A stretch of 64,000 nucleotides of DNA from NCBI GenBank assembly GCA_963513935.1, contig OY740774.1:83290890-83354889 (forward strand), written 5' to 3'. A model generated the notes under the pieces. It was not told where the DNA came from and did no database searches. It saw only the letters and a list, made by a program, of their open reading frames with translations. A program made the translations under genes and the position numbers. This DNA is from Aphrophora alni. Lineage: Eukaryota; Arthropoda; Insecta; Hemiptera; Aphrophoridae. How positions within the stretch are numbered: position 1 is the stretch's first letter; the number at the start of each line of letters is the position of its first letter. Below are positions 49,016 through 60,238 of the stretch, piece after piece.

Positions 49016-49395
49016 GTATACTTGTTTCTCTATGCGAGAGAAAGTCTTCATTTTGTGTTCTTTTTCCTTTTTTTATATATGGCGACGATGACCTTTAAGC
49101 AACAAGGAGAAAAAAATCATTTACCACAACACACGTTTTAATTTTTCATTTTATGACTTACAGTATAACAAAATCTAACATTTGGGGGAGATAACAGCCA
49201 ATATTTGAGTCTTTCTTAGAGATTACAAAAGGTTGATTTTTAAATTTGGTCTTGTGGATATTAATTCCAAATTTTATGGTTAGACCAGAAAAATGTCCTT
49301 ACTTAATACTTGTTACATTTTTTATTTATATGAATTAAAACCTTTCCCATATTTATTTATTACAAAATATTAAATACATCATTGTTTATATAACA
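49016..49395. other. Spacer before the minisatellite
   Basis: AT-rich, with no recognisable gene. It includes a short stretch (ATATGGCGACGATGACC, 49077-49093) that is less AT-rich but has no known match. Confidence 0.4.
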
Positions 49396-52300
49396 GTTTT
49401 TGTTGTATCTTTCATGCAAATCGTTTCGTTGGACAGTTTAGGCTTCCAACGAGTAGTTATATCATTTTTGTTGTATCTTTCATGCAACTCGTTTCATTGG
49501 ACAGTTTAGGCTTCCAACGAGTAGTTATATCATTTTTGTTGTATCTTTCATGCAACTCGTTTCATTGGACAGTTAAGGCTTCCAACGAGTAGTTATATCA
49601 TTTTTGTTGTATCTTTCATGCAACTCGTTTCATTGGACAGTTAAGGCTTCCAACGAGTAGTTATATCATTTTTGGCGTATCTTTCATGCAAATCGTTTCG
49701 TTGGACAGTTAAGGCTTCCAACGAGTAGTTATATCATTTTTGGCGTATCTTTCATGCAAATCGTTTCGTTGGACAGTTAAGGCTTCCAACGAGTAGTTAT
49801 ATCATTTTTGGCGTATCTTTCATGCAAATCGTTTCGTTGGACAGTTAAGGCTTCCAACGAGTAGTTATATCATTTTTGGCGTATCTTTCATGCAACTCGT
49901 TTCATTGGACAGTTTAGGCTTCCAACGAGTAGTTATATCATTTTTGTTGTATCTTTCATGCAAATCGTTTCGTTGGACAGTTAAGGCTTCCAACGAGTAG
50001 TTATATCATTTTTGGCGTATCTTTCATGCAAATCGTTTCGTTGGACAGTTAAGGCTTCCAACGAGTAGTTATATCATTTTTGGCGTATCTTTCATGCAAC
50101 TCGTTTCATTGGACAGTTTAGGCTTCCAACGAGTAGTTATATCATTTTTGGCGTATCTTTCATGCAAATCGTTTCATTGGACAGTTTAGGCTTCCAACGA
50201 GTAGTTATATCATTTTTGTTGTATCTTTCATGCAAATCGTTTCGTTGGACAGTTAAGGCTTCCAACGAGTAGTTATATCATTTTTGTTGTATCTTTCATG
50301 CAAATCGTTTCGTTGGACAGTTAAGGCTTCCAACGAGTAGTTATATCATTTTTGTTGTATCTTTCATGCAAATCGTTTCGTTGGACAGTTAAGGCTTCCA
50401 ACGAGTAGTTATATCATTTTTGTTGTATCTTTCATGCAAATCGTTTCGTTGGACAGTTAAGGCTTCCAACGAGTAGTTATATCATTTTTGGCGTATCTTT
50501 CATGCAAATCGTTTCGTTGGACAGTTAAGGCTTCCAACGAGTAGTTATATCATTTTTGGTGTATCTTTCATGCAAATCGTTTCGTTGGACAGTTAAGGCT
50601 TCCAACGAGTAGTTATATCATTTTTGTTGTATCTTTCATGCAAATCGTTTCGTTGGACAGTTAAGGCTTCCAACGAGTAGTTATATCATTTTTGGTGTAT
50701 CTTTCATGCAAATCGTTTCGTTGGACAGTTAAGGCTTCCAACGAGTAGTTATATCATTTTTGGCGTATCTTTCATGCAAATCGTTTCGTTGGACAGTTAA
50801 GGCTTCCAACGAGTAGTTATATCATTTTTGGTGTATCTTTCATGCAAATCGTTTCGTTGGACAGTTAAGGCTTCCAACGAGTAGTTATATCATTTTTGGT
50901 GTATCTTTCATGCAAATCGTTTCGTTGGACAGTTAAGGCTTCCAACGAGTAGTTATATCATTTTTGTTGTATCTTTCATGCAAATCGTTTCATTGGACAG
51001 TTTAGGCTTCCAACGAGTAGTTATATCATTTTTGTTGTATCTTTCATGCAAATCGTTTCATTGGACAGTTTAGGCTTCCAACGAGTAGTTATATCATTTT
51101 TGGTGTATCTTTCATGCAAATCGTTTCGTTGGACAGTTAAGGCTTCCAACGAGTAGTTATATCATTTTTGGCGTATCTTTCATGCAAATCGTTTCATTGG
51201 ACAGTTTAGGCTTCCAACGAGTAGTTATATCATTTTTGTTGTATCTTTCATGCAAATCGTTTCGTTGGACAGTTAAGGCTTCCAACGAGTAGTTATATCA
51301 TTTTTGTTGTATCTTTCATGCAAATCGTTTCGTTGGACAGTTAAGGCTTCCAACGAGTAGTTATATCATTTTTGGTGTATCTTTCATGCAAATCGTTTCG
51401 TTGGACAGTTAAGGCTTCCAACGAGTAGTTATATCATTTTTGTTGTATCTTTCATGCAAATCGTTTCGTTGGACAGTTAAGGCTTCCAACGAGTAGTTAT
51501 ATCATTTTTGTTGTATCTTTCATGCAAATCGTTTCATTGGACAGTTTAGGCTTCCAACGAGTAGTTATATCATTTTTGTTGTATCTTTCATGCAAATCGT
51601 TTCGTTGGACAGTTAAGGCTTCCAACGAGTAGTTATATCATTTTTGGTGTATCTTTCATGCAAATCGTTTCGTTGGACAGTTAAGGCTTCCAACGAGTAG
51701 TTATATCATTTTTGGTGTATCTTTCATGCAAATCGTTTCGTTGGACAGTTAAGGCTTCCAACGAGTAGTTATATCATTTTTGGTGTATCTTTCATGCAAA
51801 TCGTTTCGTTGGACAGTTAAGGCTTCCAACGAGTAGTTATATCATTTTTGGTGTATCTTTCATGCAAATCGTTTCGTTGGACAGTTAAGGCTTCCAACGA
51901 GTAGTTATATCATTTTTGGTGTATCTTTCATGCATCTCGTTTCGTTGGACAGTTAAGGCTTCCAACGAGTAGTTATATCATTTTTGGCGTATCTTTCATG
52001 CAAATCGTTTCGTTGGACAGTTAAGGCTTCCAACGAGTAGTTATATCATTTTTGTTGTATCTTTCATGCAACTCGTTTCGTTGGACAGTTTAGGCTTACA
52101 ACGAGTAGTTATATCATTTTTGTTGTATCTTTCATGCAAATCGTTTCATTGGACAGTTTAGGCTTCCAACGAGTAGTTATATCATTTTTGTTGTATCTTT
52201 CATGCAAATCGTTTCATTGGACAGTTTAGGCTTCCAACGAGTAGTTATATCATTTTTGTTGTATCTTTCATGCAAATCGTTTCGTTGGACAGTTAAGGCT

Positions 52301-52990
52301 TCCAACGAGTAGTTATATCATTTTTGGCGTATCTTTCATGCAAATCGTTTCATTGGACAGTTTAGGCTTCCAACGAGTAGTTATATCATTTTTGTTGTAT
52401 CTTTCATGCAAATCGTTTCGTTGGACAGTTAAGGCTTCCAACGAGTAGTTATATCATTTTTGTTGTATCTTTCATGCAAATCGTTTCGTTGGACAGTTTA
52501 GGCTTCCAACGAGTAGTTATATCATTTTTGGTGTATCTTTCATGCAAATCGTTTCGTTGGACAGTTTAGGCTTCCAACGAGTAGTTATATCATTTTTGGT
52601 GTATCTTTCATGCAAATCGTTTCGTTGGACAGTTAAGGCTTCCAACGAGTAGTTATATCATTTTTGGTGTATCTTTCATGCAAATCGTTTCGTTGGACAG
52701 TTAAGGCTTCCAACGAGTAGTTATATCATTTTTGGTGTATCTTTCATGCAAATCGTTTCGTTGGACAGTTAAGGCTTCCAACGAGTAGTTATATCATTTT
52801 TGGTGTATCTTTCATGCAAATCGTTTCGTTGGACAGTTAAGGCTTCCAACGAGTAGTTATATCATTTTTGGTGTATCTTTCATGCAAATCGTTTCGTTGG
52901 ACAGTTAAGGCTTCCAACGAGTAGTTATATCATTTTTGGTGTATCTTTCATGCAACTCGTTTCATTGGACAGTTTAGGCTTACAACGAGT
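49396..52990. repeat. 68-bp minisatellite, about 53 tandem copies
   Basis: The unit, read from TTGTATCTTTCATGCAAATC through TTCCAACGAGTAGTTATATC, repeats every 68 bp with almost no length change for 3.6 kb. Variable sites are the dinucleotide before GTATCTTTC (TT, GC or GT), GCAAATCG versus GCAACTCG, TTTCGTTGG versus TTTCATTGG, and GTTAAGG versus GTTTAGG; the last two are strongly linked. The array ends with a variant CTTACAACGAGTTTGG. It is not a CRISPR array: there are no unique spacers. Confidence 0.98.
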
Positions 52991-53511
52991 TTGGAATAGC
53001 AGTCAAAATAATTATCGGCATACTAATGAATGAATAAATCACAATCATAATACAAAGAACAAACACATAAAACATTTAACTTTTACTACATGTGCCTGTT
53101 AGTAGTGTTCTGTTCAAGTGTACAGTAGTTGCATTATTTATTACTATTTCTTGGTCAATGAATATTTTGGTGTGACGTCACAGACTAAAGTTGGCTTTAC
53201 TGAACGATTTATTGGATGTATTGTCAACAAAACCCAAAGTAAAGCAGGCCCACAATATTTGAAACGAAATGTTAACAATTCGTTGTACAAATACCGCATC
53301 TATAAATACCACCGTCAGCTGCAACCATCCAACCTGGCACAAGATCAGCTGTAATATCAAATGTTTCCTTCTGTGATTTTAACATCCGGAATTGAGTGTG
53401 ATTTGTATTGTTAAAACTATTAATAGGATGCGACTTAACCTAACACCAAAACTTATTTTGCTCCAGAAACTGTATATCTTTGTGAAACATCTTGAATGAA
53501 AAGTTATTTTA
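52991..53511. other. Spacer between the minisatellite and a fold-back element
   Basis: Overlapping short frames occur on both strands at 53118-53354 and 53178-53360, which argues that neither is a gene. Nothing else was recognised. Confidence 0.4.
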
Positions 53512-54763
53512 TACAGGATGTTACAAAACACGTTAGCGAAACAATACAGGATCGGATTCAACATATCCAAATAAATTTAAAAGGTTCGGTAACTTTTTTT
53601 AAATTTCGCCTTAGTTAGTCGTAAAACGCCATTTCCTTTCTTTTTTTTAAATAAAAACTTACTGTAACTCCAGAAATAGATGAGATATTGAGTTCAAATT
53701 TCGTATAAGTTGAATTTTATACGTGTCATTTTACAAGTGTATCAAACCCCAAATACTTTATTTTTATAATTTTAAAAATGGCGGCAGTTTAACATTTTTT
53801 CGTTAAACGTATATCGCGGCGATATTTTTACTTTCAAAGTTTAAACATTTTGAAAATTATAAAAATAAAATATTTGGGTTTGGTCCTGTTATAAATGAAG
53901 TTTTTCTAGAAACGGTCGATGTAGCAAATGACTATTTATACCATTTATTATTATGAAAGTTATTTATTTGAGAGAGGTCAATTTATGGAATAATGAAATA
54001 AATATAGCAATCAATGGTTTATTTTCTTTATAATTCTAAGAAATACATTATTGATATCTAATCCCCTTTATCGTAAACTATATCAATTAGTCCCAAGATA
54101 GAGCAAGCTGAATATTATTGTGAAATATTACAAAATTCAAATGAGTCTATTTTCTTTAATCTCTTTCGTTTAAGAATACACTATCGGTTTGCTGACCTCT
54201 ATTGCTGCAAGTATCAGCCAGCTACCGTGTTTTTGACTGATTCTAATGTATCCTGTTGATAGTACCGACCAATGGCTTCGGCTGTCACTGTTGGTCTGTT
54301 CAATATTGACTGACTTTCTTCTTAGGTTCAATTATCTGTCACCGTTCAATTATGACTAACCCGCTTTTTAGGCCATGATGGGTTAATATACCTTGCCAGG
54401 TTAGTGAACTAGGTATTTTGTCTAGAGTCAGCTATTGTGACACTTTTTGATATAGGCTGCCTCCTGTGTATTGACTTGGGACTTAGGGTAAAACTTATTT
54501 GATAGTTTTTTTATAACTTTACCTATCAACTATTCTTAACAATTATTTCAAACAATACACTTGTAAATCGTAACATATAAAATGCTCGTACCAAATTTGA
54601 ACTCATATCTTATCTATTCTGAAGTTACAATGAGTTCAAAAATGGCGGATTGTGATCAAACGAAGGCAAATTCGAAAAAAAACTTACAGGACATTTTCAT
54701 TTATTTGGTTATATAGAATTCGATCCAATATAGTGCTCTAAGGTTTTTTTTATGCGCCCAGTA
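53512..54763. mobile_element. Long fold-back element, about 1.25 kb
   Basis: The left end TACAGGATGTTAC follows TA (53510-53511); the right end is GCGCCCAGTA followed by TA. Reverse-complement partners run inward from both ends: ATCGGATTC...CCAAATAAAT on the left with its counterpart near 54680-54730, and TGTAACTCCAGAAATAGATG (53664-53683) with TTACAATGAG and neighbours at 54580-54640. A second, inner inverted pair is CCCCAAATACTTTATTTTTA (53748-53767) against a reversed copy at about 53847-53885. The centre (about 53940-54560) is unmatched and may be an insertion. No transposase was found. Confidence 0.65.
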
Positions 54764-54765
54764 TA

Positions 54766-55010
54766 TACAGCGTGTAAAATAAGTTCCGGGACGGCTTAAT
54801 TTTTTTTAAACCATTACAGATAGAGCTACAAAGCTTTAGCAAGGAGTAAATAGGAAATATTAAATGATAGCATGGGTCACGTTGTATATTGAATTAAAGG
54901 CCTTTATGATTAGAACACGATGGCGCAAACCTGACCTCTAATACAAAACGTGGTTTTAAAGTTCATATTAAATCAAACTAGGAAAACCGATTAACTAATG
55001 ATAGACCTAA
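54766..55010 (+). mobile_element. 5' remnant of the mariner-type element found at 47498
   Basis: It starts TACAGCGTGT directly after the TA that closes the preceding fold-back element. Shared landmarks with 47498-47790 are AACCATTACAGATA, TTAAAGG..T at the equivalent distance, GACCTC near the end, and GTTAAAGTT/TTTTAAAGTT. Only the leader is present; the transposase is missing. Confidence 0.55.
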
Positions 55011-55914
55011 AAAAAAAAGTTGTTTATGACTGATAGTGGGTAACAAGAAACATATGCAACAAAAATCGATTCTAGTTTTTACTGTGAATGAATAATCAAA
55101 CTGCCGTGGACTCTATTACATTCAACTAATAATTACAAATTTAAGCAACCTTTGAAGGACTGCCATTTCCGGCTTGGTTGTCCGTTGAGTTCGGATTTGC
55201 GGCATTGTACTGTACTATAATAAAGACCTTTATTTTGATGTAACATATCAACTATAGAACTACTGATTTAATACAACTTAAAACAAAAGAAAACGATTCT
55301 TCACAGCTGTTATTTAAAACTCGATTTCATCAAACGCCACATACGGTTACAACACGATAGGACTAAAGGGAAAGGATGAGTGTGTGAAAAAGTTAGTGCA
55401 ATACTTTTACCCCCTTTATTTCTTGTGTCGTCTACGAAGGAAGATGTAGATAATTTCAGTTGCATAATAGTAATTTATGAATCCAGAAGAATGCAACATT
55501 ACCTTATGCAACTGACCTGCATTATTCTAGACTACTTCCTGATGTTGCAGCAGCTTGAAGTTGGGTTAAATGTTAATTGTAGGATTGTATTCAAGCAAAA
55601 CCAACCGTCTGTTTCCGGTCACGTGAGATTAGATTAGATCTACTGTGCCAACATGATTTTACACCTCAGAGGAACGTAATGGGAGTCAATAAAGTGGAAA
55701 TTGTTCATTGTGACTTATCTAGACTATTACCGACATTTTTGTTGAACTAGTTACGAAGAACCTTTACAGTTATCAACGTCTGAAAATTCTTTGAATACTT
55801 GATTAACCATTTAGGGGTCTAAATAAACTTATAAACTGTACAAAAATATTGCACAAACTTTCCTACTCCCCCATCATTAAAACCAAATAAAAACTAAAAA
55901 TTGACGCTGTTGTT
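55011..55914. other. Intergenic DNA, nothing recognised
   Basis: An 85-codon frame at 55380-55637 (plus) shows no domain, no supporting splice context and no low-complexity bias that would identify it; I do not call it a gene. Confidence 0.4.
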
Positions 55915-56070
55915 CATCGGGTTAGACCCCTTTTTCATCTTTCCTATCGGGTCAACTCTTGTTATCTTTACCAACCCTGACTTTATAAGAATATTCAAGG
56001 GCTAAAAGTTATTATTATTTTTATGAGGGGGTGTTGACCGAGAGGTTTTTCGCCGTTAAAAACTTTGTAC
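55915..56070 (+). repeat. Dispersed repeat family R1, copy with 3' part
   Basis: It contains ATCGGGTTAGACCCC, TTTCATCTTTCCTATCGGGT, ACCAACCCTGACTTTATAAG, ATTCAAGGGCTAAAAG and GACCGAGAGGTTTTTCGCC, in the same order as the 34915-35800 copy but without tandem expansion. It gives the best view of the unexpanded element, about 150 bp. Confidence 0.6.
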
Positions 56071-57029
56071 CAACAGTTTGGCTAGAATGTAAACCTAGAT
56101 CTCAATATTTAAGTCGCTCTGGAATCAATCTTGCACGCAATTACGTAGTTGTAATGATTCAGTAAGGATGCTTATTGATGTCCTACACGACTATTAAATA
56201 GTTGTATTGTTTCTCAATTTAATGTTTACAGATACGTTGACGATTCTTCCCATCTTACATGGAAGAATCTTCACTCTAGTACCAACTTAGTAATTTACAA
56301 AAACAACGCTTCTTCACGTCGCGACATTATAAGAGAACATGTTGGACATTATCACTAAAGTTCATCATAGCATGTTTCCACGATGTAATGTAGCAGGCTG
56401 TGGATTCTACTTCCTGTTTGTTAATGTCAGGTTGGCCAACCCACTCACAACATACGCTAAATTTACCGTATAACTTTACATTAAAAGTCTTCAACGCAGG
56501 ACGTGATAGGACACGGATCTGCTTTTACTCACTCGCTCCGCTAGTTTATCATTGCAATGAACTACAGGGTGAGAAATTATTCCCCAAAACTATATTTAAA
56601 ACGGCCGCCACTTTCGAATTTATACCGAGATTTCTAGTGGATGTAACTTTCTCTCTGTATTCTTGTTTTCTATAAAATTGTTGAACATTTTGTACAATAT
56701 TAGTTGATGAAGTATTTTTTTTAAATTATCGTTTCTGAGCGAGTGTCGACATAGATTGGAACGAAACGAAGATATTACTGAATACAGACACTCGCTCAGA
56801 AGATTTTGGATAATAATAAAAGAACAAAGTCACGTGTTCAAACAATTCCTGGTTAGACGAGATCTAAGGAGAATCCACTACTTTAGCTTGGAAATAGAAC
56901 AGGATGACTCGGGGTACCTTGCGTATGCTAATGATAAATAAATAGCACGCTCGAAGGCATCATTATCTGGAGTATTTGAGAAGTTGGAGAGAGTTAGGTT
57001 TGGTCCTATTAGGGGAAACAATTTGATGG
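56071..57029. other. Intergenic DNA with one strong hairpin
   Basis: Frames at 56400-56675 and 56756-56941 (plus) lack domain features. The stretch ACTCGCTCCGCTAG at about 56529 resembles motifs in the dispersed family R2 to the right. The hairpin at 56733-56801 is listed separately. Confidence 0.4.
56733..56801. repeat. Perfect 15-bp inverted repeat (hairpin, 39-nt loop)
   Basis: TTCTGAGCGAGTGTC (56733-56747) and its exact reverse complement GACACTCGCTCAGAA (56787-56801). The arms are richer in G and C than their surroundings. It may be the ends of a very short MITE or a folded RNA element. Confidence 0.85.
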
Positions 57030-57170
57030 GCGCCATCATGGTACTTACCCAGCCCCGTGATCCTCTAAAAGTAACGCCCTAAAGTTGGCCTCTTGGCTCT
57101 TGTAGGAAATGTTAATTGTATTGGTAGATCAAGGGGTCCTCCTAAGTAGGGTAAGTTTCTTTAAAACGTT
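57030..57170 (+). repeat. Dispersed repeat family R2, copy 1
   Basis: Landmarks are ATGGTACTTACCCAGCCCC, GATCCTCTAAAAGTAA, AAAGTTGGCCTCTTGG, TTGTAGGAAATGTTAA, GGTAGATCAAGGGG and AGGGTAAGTTTCTTTAAAAC. The same order recurs at 58975-59132 (minus), 59731-59895 (plus) and 61716-61840 (minus). It has no coding capacity. Confidence 0.7.
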
Positions 57171-57494
57171 TATTACCACAGGTTTTCTGAAACTAGTAAT
57201 TGTGTATATCACTAATGTCTTAACGCCGGTCTTAACGAAGGCCTACATGTGAAGAATTGTCCACTCGCTACGCTCGCATTGTTACTCAGCCCTCTCGGAT
57301 CTCCTAACATAGCGAATATCACATTTTCTTGGGTGGCGAGGGATTTTTTCGTGACACTTTTGACAATAACCTCGTTACTTGTCATCGTCGAGAGTTGGTG
57401 TTGGTAACATTACATCCAAAATTAAAATCTGCACATTTGTATCTAATTTAGTGTATTATAAGTTGAAAAACACACGAGATATGAACAAATGAAC
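57171..57494. other. Spacer, probably extended R2 sequence
   Basis: CCACTCGCTACGCTCGC (57251-57267) has counterparts next to other R2 copies (CTTGCTTCGCTCCTG at 59988; GAGCGAAGCG at 61592), so the R2 element probably extends through here. No gene is visible. Confidence 0.4.
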
Positions 57495-57650
57495 TCTGAG
57501 TATTCGAGGGCTAGAAGTCTTTATTTTATGTTCGTTTCTCCCTCCCCCCCCCATAAAACTGAAACGTTGTTCGCTTTTAAAAAACAAGGGGAAAACTTTG
57601 GAGGCGATAATGGCCTGGAGGTTTTTACCTTTAAACGAAAAAAAATGGAA
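57495..57650 (+). repeat. Dispersed repeat family R1, partial copy
   Basis: Starts GAGTATTCGAGGGCTAGAAG and continues TTTTATGTTCGTTTCTCC and ACCTTTAAACGAAA, the core and 3' parts of R1. The 120-codon open frame 57489-57851 lies largely in this repeat and is therefore not called. Confidence 0.55.
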
Positions 57651-58309
57651 CCTGGTCTTGCGCAAGGAAATTTATATACAGGAAACTGGAAGAAAAAGAC
57701 CGAGAGGGAGACTAGGTCTGTGATGAATAGAAAATATAGAAGGGGATTTGTGAATGATAGAAGTTATAAGGTGCGGTTAGTTGCTGTGAAATGGAAGACA
57801 ATCTCAAAGGAGGTCAAGGCACCTAAATTACTGTGGCTTTATTTGATGTAAATTTAATTCTGACAAAACATATTAATAAAGTTACTTATCTAGTGGTGGA
57901 GACAAGTACTACACTAATCTACTTATTATTGATCATCTACAGTACGTTGTTATATGGATAATATTAAATTCTTCTAGTGGTTTAAAGTCTAATTTATCAT
58001 CATAAAATTTATTAATACCATGGAAATTTTAAAAAAATAATTAATTTTTTTATCAACATGTAATCACAACTACATTAGAAAATTTTAGTATATCTTGAAA
58101 TTTTTAAAAAATTTGTTATGTAGCTTTTCTGTACGTTTTCACTTCATTTTTGTACATTGTTTTATTCCTAACATATTAACGCCAAAACTTTTATATCTAA
58201 CACTTTTTCCATTACATAGATAAATGTTACTCAGCTTCCTGAGAAAAATGATATACAACAAGTTGTGCTTTGGATAATTTTATTATTTTTTATGAATTAA
58301 AAAAAAAAA
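57651..58309. other. AT-rich spacer, no gene recognised
   Basis: Contains long A- and T-rich stretches (for example 58020-58120 and 58290-58310) and no motif. Confidence 0.4.
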
Positions 58310-58490
58310 AAAAACTAATAAAAAAAGAAAGGAAAAACATAAAATGAAGATCCCTAGTCCTCGAAACCTCTAATATTATCAGAGTTGCAAAAGAACAAAT
58401 GTTGGTTCCTGATAAAAAGACGTGAGAAAATGTATCCAGCATAGGTCCCTCGATATTGCCAAGCCCATACTCACTATACAAAGAAGAATG
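58310..58490 (-). repeat. Dispersed repeat family R1, reversed copy with 5' part
   Basis: On the minus strand the order is GTGAGTATGGGCTTGGCAAT, TTTTATCAGGAACC, TTTGTTCTTTTGCAACTCTG, AATATTAGAGGTTTCGAGG and TTCATTTTATG. It shares the 5' section only with the copy at 34915, which fixes the extent of R1 at roughly 250 bp or more. Confidence 0.6.
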
Positions 58491-58621
58491 CACAGAGCTG
58501 TTTTTGTAGAAAATTAGATAATATGTATTATTAATATCACTTATTTGTGTTTAGAGTCAACAGTTACAGAGATTTAAAAAAAAATTATTTTCTGCTTCAT
58601 TGTCGGTTGGTAAAATTTACT

Positions 58622-58625
<4 letters not shown>

Positions 58626-58654
<29 letters not shown>
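58626..58654 (+). repeat. 29-bp poly(A) tract
   Basis: An unbroken A run. No retroposed sequence could be linked to it. Confidence 0.85.
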
Positions 58655-58660
<6 letters not shown>

Positions 58661-58974
58661 ACTTTTGCATTAATTATCGATAAAGATTTATCAAAAACTA
58701 AAATAAAATAATGCTAGATATTTTTACTTTCTATTAAACTATTAAATGTATTATTTTTTTAATGCGGAAAGATACAATTAATTTTCTTTTTTACAGGGAC
58801 ACTGACACGCCCGTAGTGGTGTAGGGGCTCCGTCACATATTTACAGCTTCTTGGCACGCCAGAGCCGAGACACTGACAAGAGTGAAGTTTTTAAATATAT
58901 ACATTTCTGCGAGGCCAGAGTCAAGATAATATCATTATGAGGTTATAAAAACAAGTGTACCAACTGATCTAAAT

Positions 58975-59132
58975 AAATTTACCCTACTGGGTAAGACCCT
59001 TCATCTACCAATACAATTTAACATTTCCTACAATACCATGGAAAACAACTTTTGGATATTACATTTATTTAGAGGATCTGATTTTATCACATTGTTTGAT
59101 GGGACTGGATAAATACCATGGTGGGCCCACCA
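58975..59132 (-). repeat. Dispersed repeat family R2, copy 2 (reversed)
   Basis: On the minus strand: ACCATGGTATTTATCCAGTC, CAGATCCTCTAAATAAATG, TTGTAGGAAATGTTAAATTG, GGTAGATGAAGGG and AGTAGGGTAAATTTATTTAG. Confidence 0.7.
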
Positions 59133-59730
59133 ACTTGTTTTGAATTTCGACTTCGTTACAAAGGAAATTCCTCTGTTACATTTGTGTTTTACTTTTAGAA
59201 GTTTGACCCTTCAGTAATAAGAACCATTGTAGGAACAGAAGGTCTCCAACTAAAACAGTATTAACAAGGTCAATGTTTATGTGTTCATTGACTCAACAGT
59301 TCTTTGTTGTGGCTCTGCACAAGGTGCGGTGGAAAGATAAAACGAAACCTGTTATTTGAGTAACCACTTTTCAAGTTTAATTCCATGGTCGTGAACTTTG
59401 AAAGGCTATTATTACATAAGTTTTGTCATGACTGTACCAGCACAACTTCTCGGGTATTTCGTAGACAATTTGTTAGGGTTCGGTAGTAACTAAAATGGAA
59501 TCGCACTATCACGAACTCAGTAGATGACGCAAGTTCTCCTAGCAATTCCGTGCGGACATGCTTCCACTATAAAGGAAACCCCCCTCCCCATACTTTATTT
59601 GACCTTCGAGGAATATAATCAAAGATAATTGAATTCCGACTATTGTGGTCTTTTTACACTTTCAATACCGTCAATATTTAAAATACGAAAAATTATCGAA
59701 ACTTTTAACTTAAACTAAAACAAATATAAG
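59133..59730. other. Intergenic DNA, nothing recognised
   Basis: No open frame or motif of note; C-rich patch at about 59580-59589. Confidence 0.4.
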
Positions 59731-59895
59731 TTGATGCACGTCTTCGCGGTACTTACCCAGCCCCATCGTACAATGTAATACAAGGAGATTCTCTAAATGT
59801 AATGCATAAAAGTTGGTTTCTTGGGCCTTGTAGGGAATGTTAAATTGTATGCGTTGATCAAGAAGCCCTATCCCGTAGGGTAAATTTGTTTAAAA
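59731..59895 (+). repeat. Dispersed repeat family R2, copy 3
   Basis: GCGGTACTTACCCAGCCCC, AGATTCTCTAAATGTAATG, AAAAGTTGGTTTCTTGG, CTTGTAGGGAATGTTAAATT and GTAGGGTAAATTTGTTTAAA. Its orientation is opposite to the previous copy, 600 bp away. Confidence 0.7.
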
Positions 59896-60015
59896 CAGTT
59901 GTTACACACGTTTTGTTGATAACTACTTTCGTGGCGTTGGTTAGGACCTAACGGGTCCTTAGATGTGTATATATTATTATATCTACACTTGCTTCGCTCC
60001 TGTCAGTGTCAGCAA

Positions 60016-60198
60016 GGGCGTACCCAGGATCAAAACTAGGGGGAGGGGGGCAAGCCATGGTCATTCAATATACAATTGATTATTAAAATAGTTATTTCAA
60101 GAATTGTATTAAATTCCAGCAACAAAATGTATAATAAAGATTTATTTTTTGCTTCCAGGGGGGGGCAGCTGCCCCCCTGCCCCTCGTTGGGTACGCCC
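60016..60198. mobile_element. Short MITE-like element with GGGCGTACCCA ends, 183 bp
   Basis: Perfect 11-bp terminal inverted repeats GGGCGTACCCA (60016-60026) and TGGGTACGCCC (60188-60198). Beside the ends lie G-rich and C-rich blocks, and near the right end is the perfect palindrome GGGGGGCAGCTGCCCCCC (60160-60177). The decamer TGTCAGTGTC occurs a few bases outside both ends (60001-60010 and 60204-60213). I recall similar GGGCGTACCCAGGA-type repeats from other arthropods, but could not check this. Confidence 0.65.
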
Positions 60199-60238
60199 AT
60201 GAGTGTCAGTGTCCTGAACTGACAGAACAGCTGAAACG

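Noticed and set aside
49396..52990. Regular repeats that could be mistaken for a CRISPR array
   Set aside because: The whole 68-bp unit is conserved with no unique spacers, and the context is eukaryotic.
57489..57851. 120-codon open frame
   Set aside because: Starts inside an R1 dispersed repeat; basic low-complexity translation without recognisable motif.
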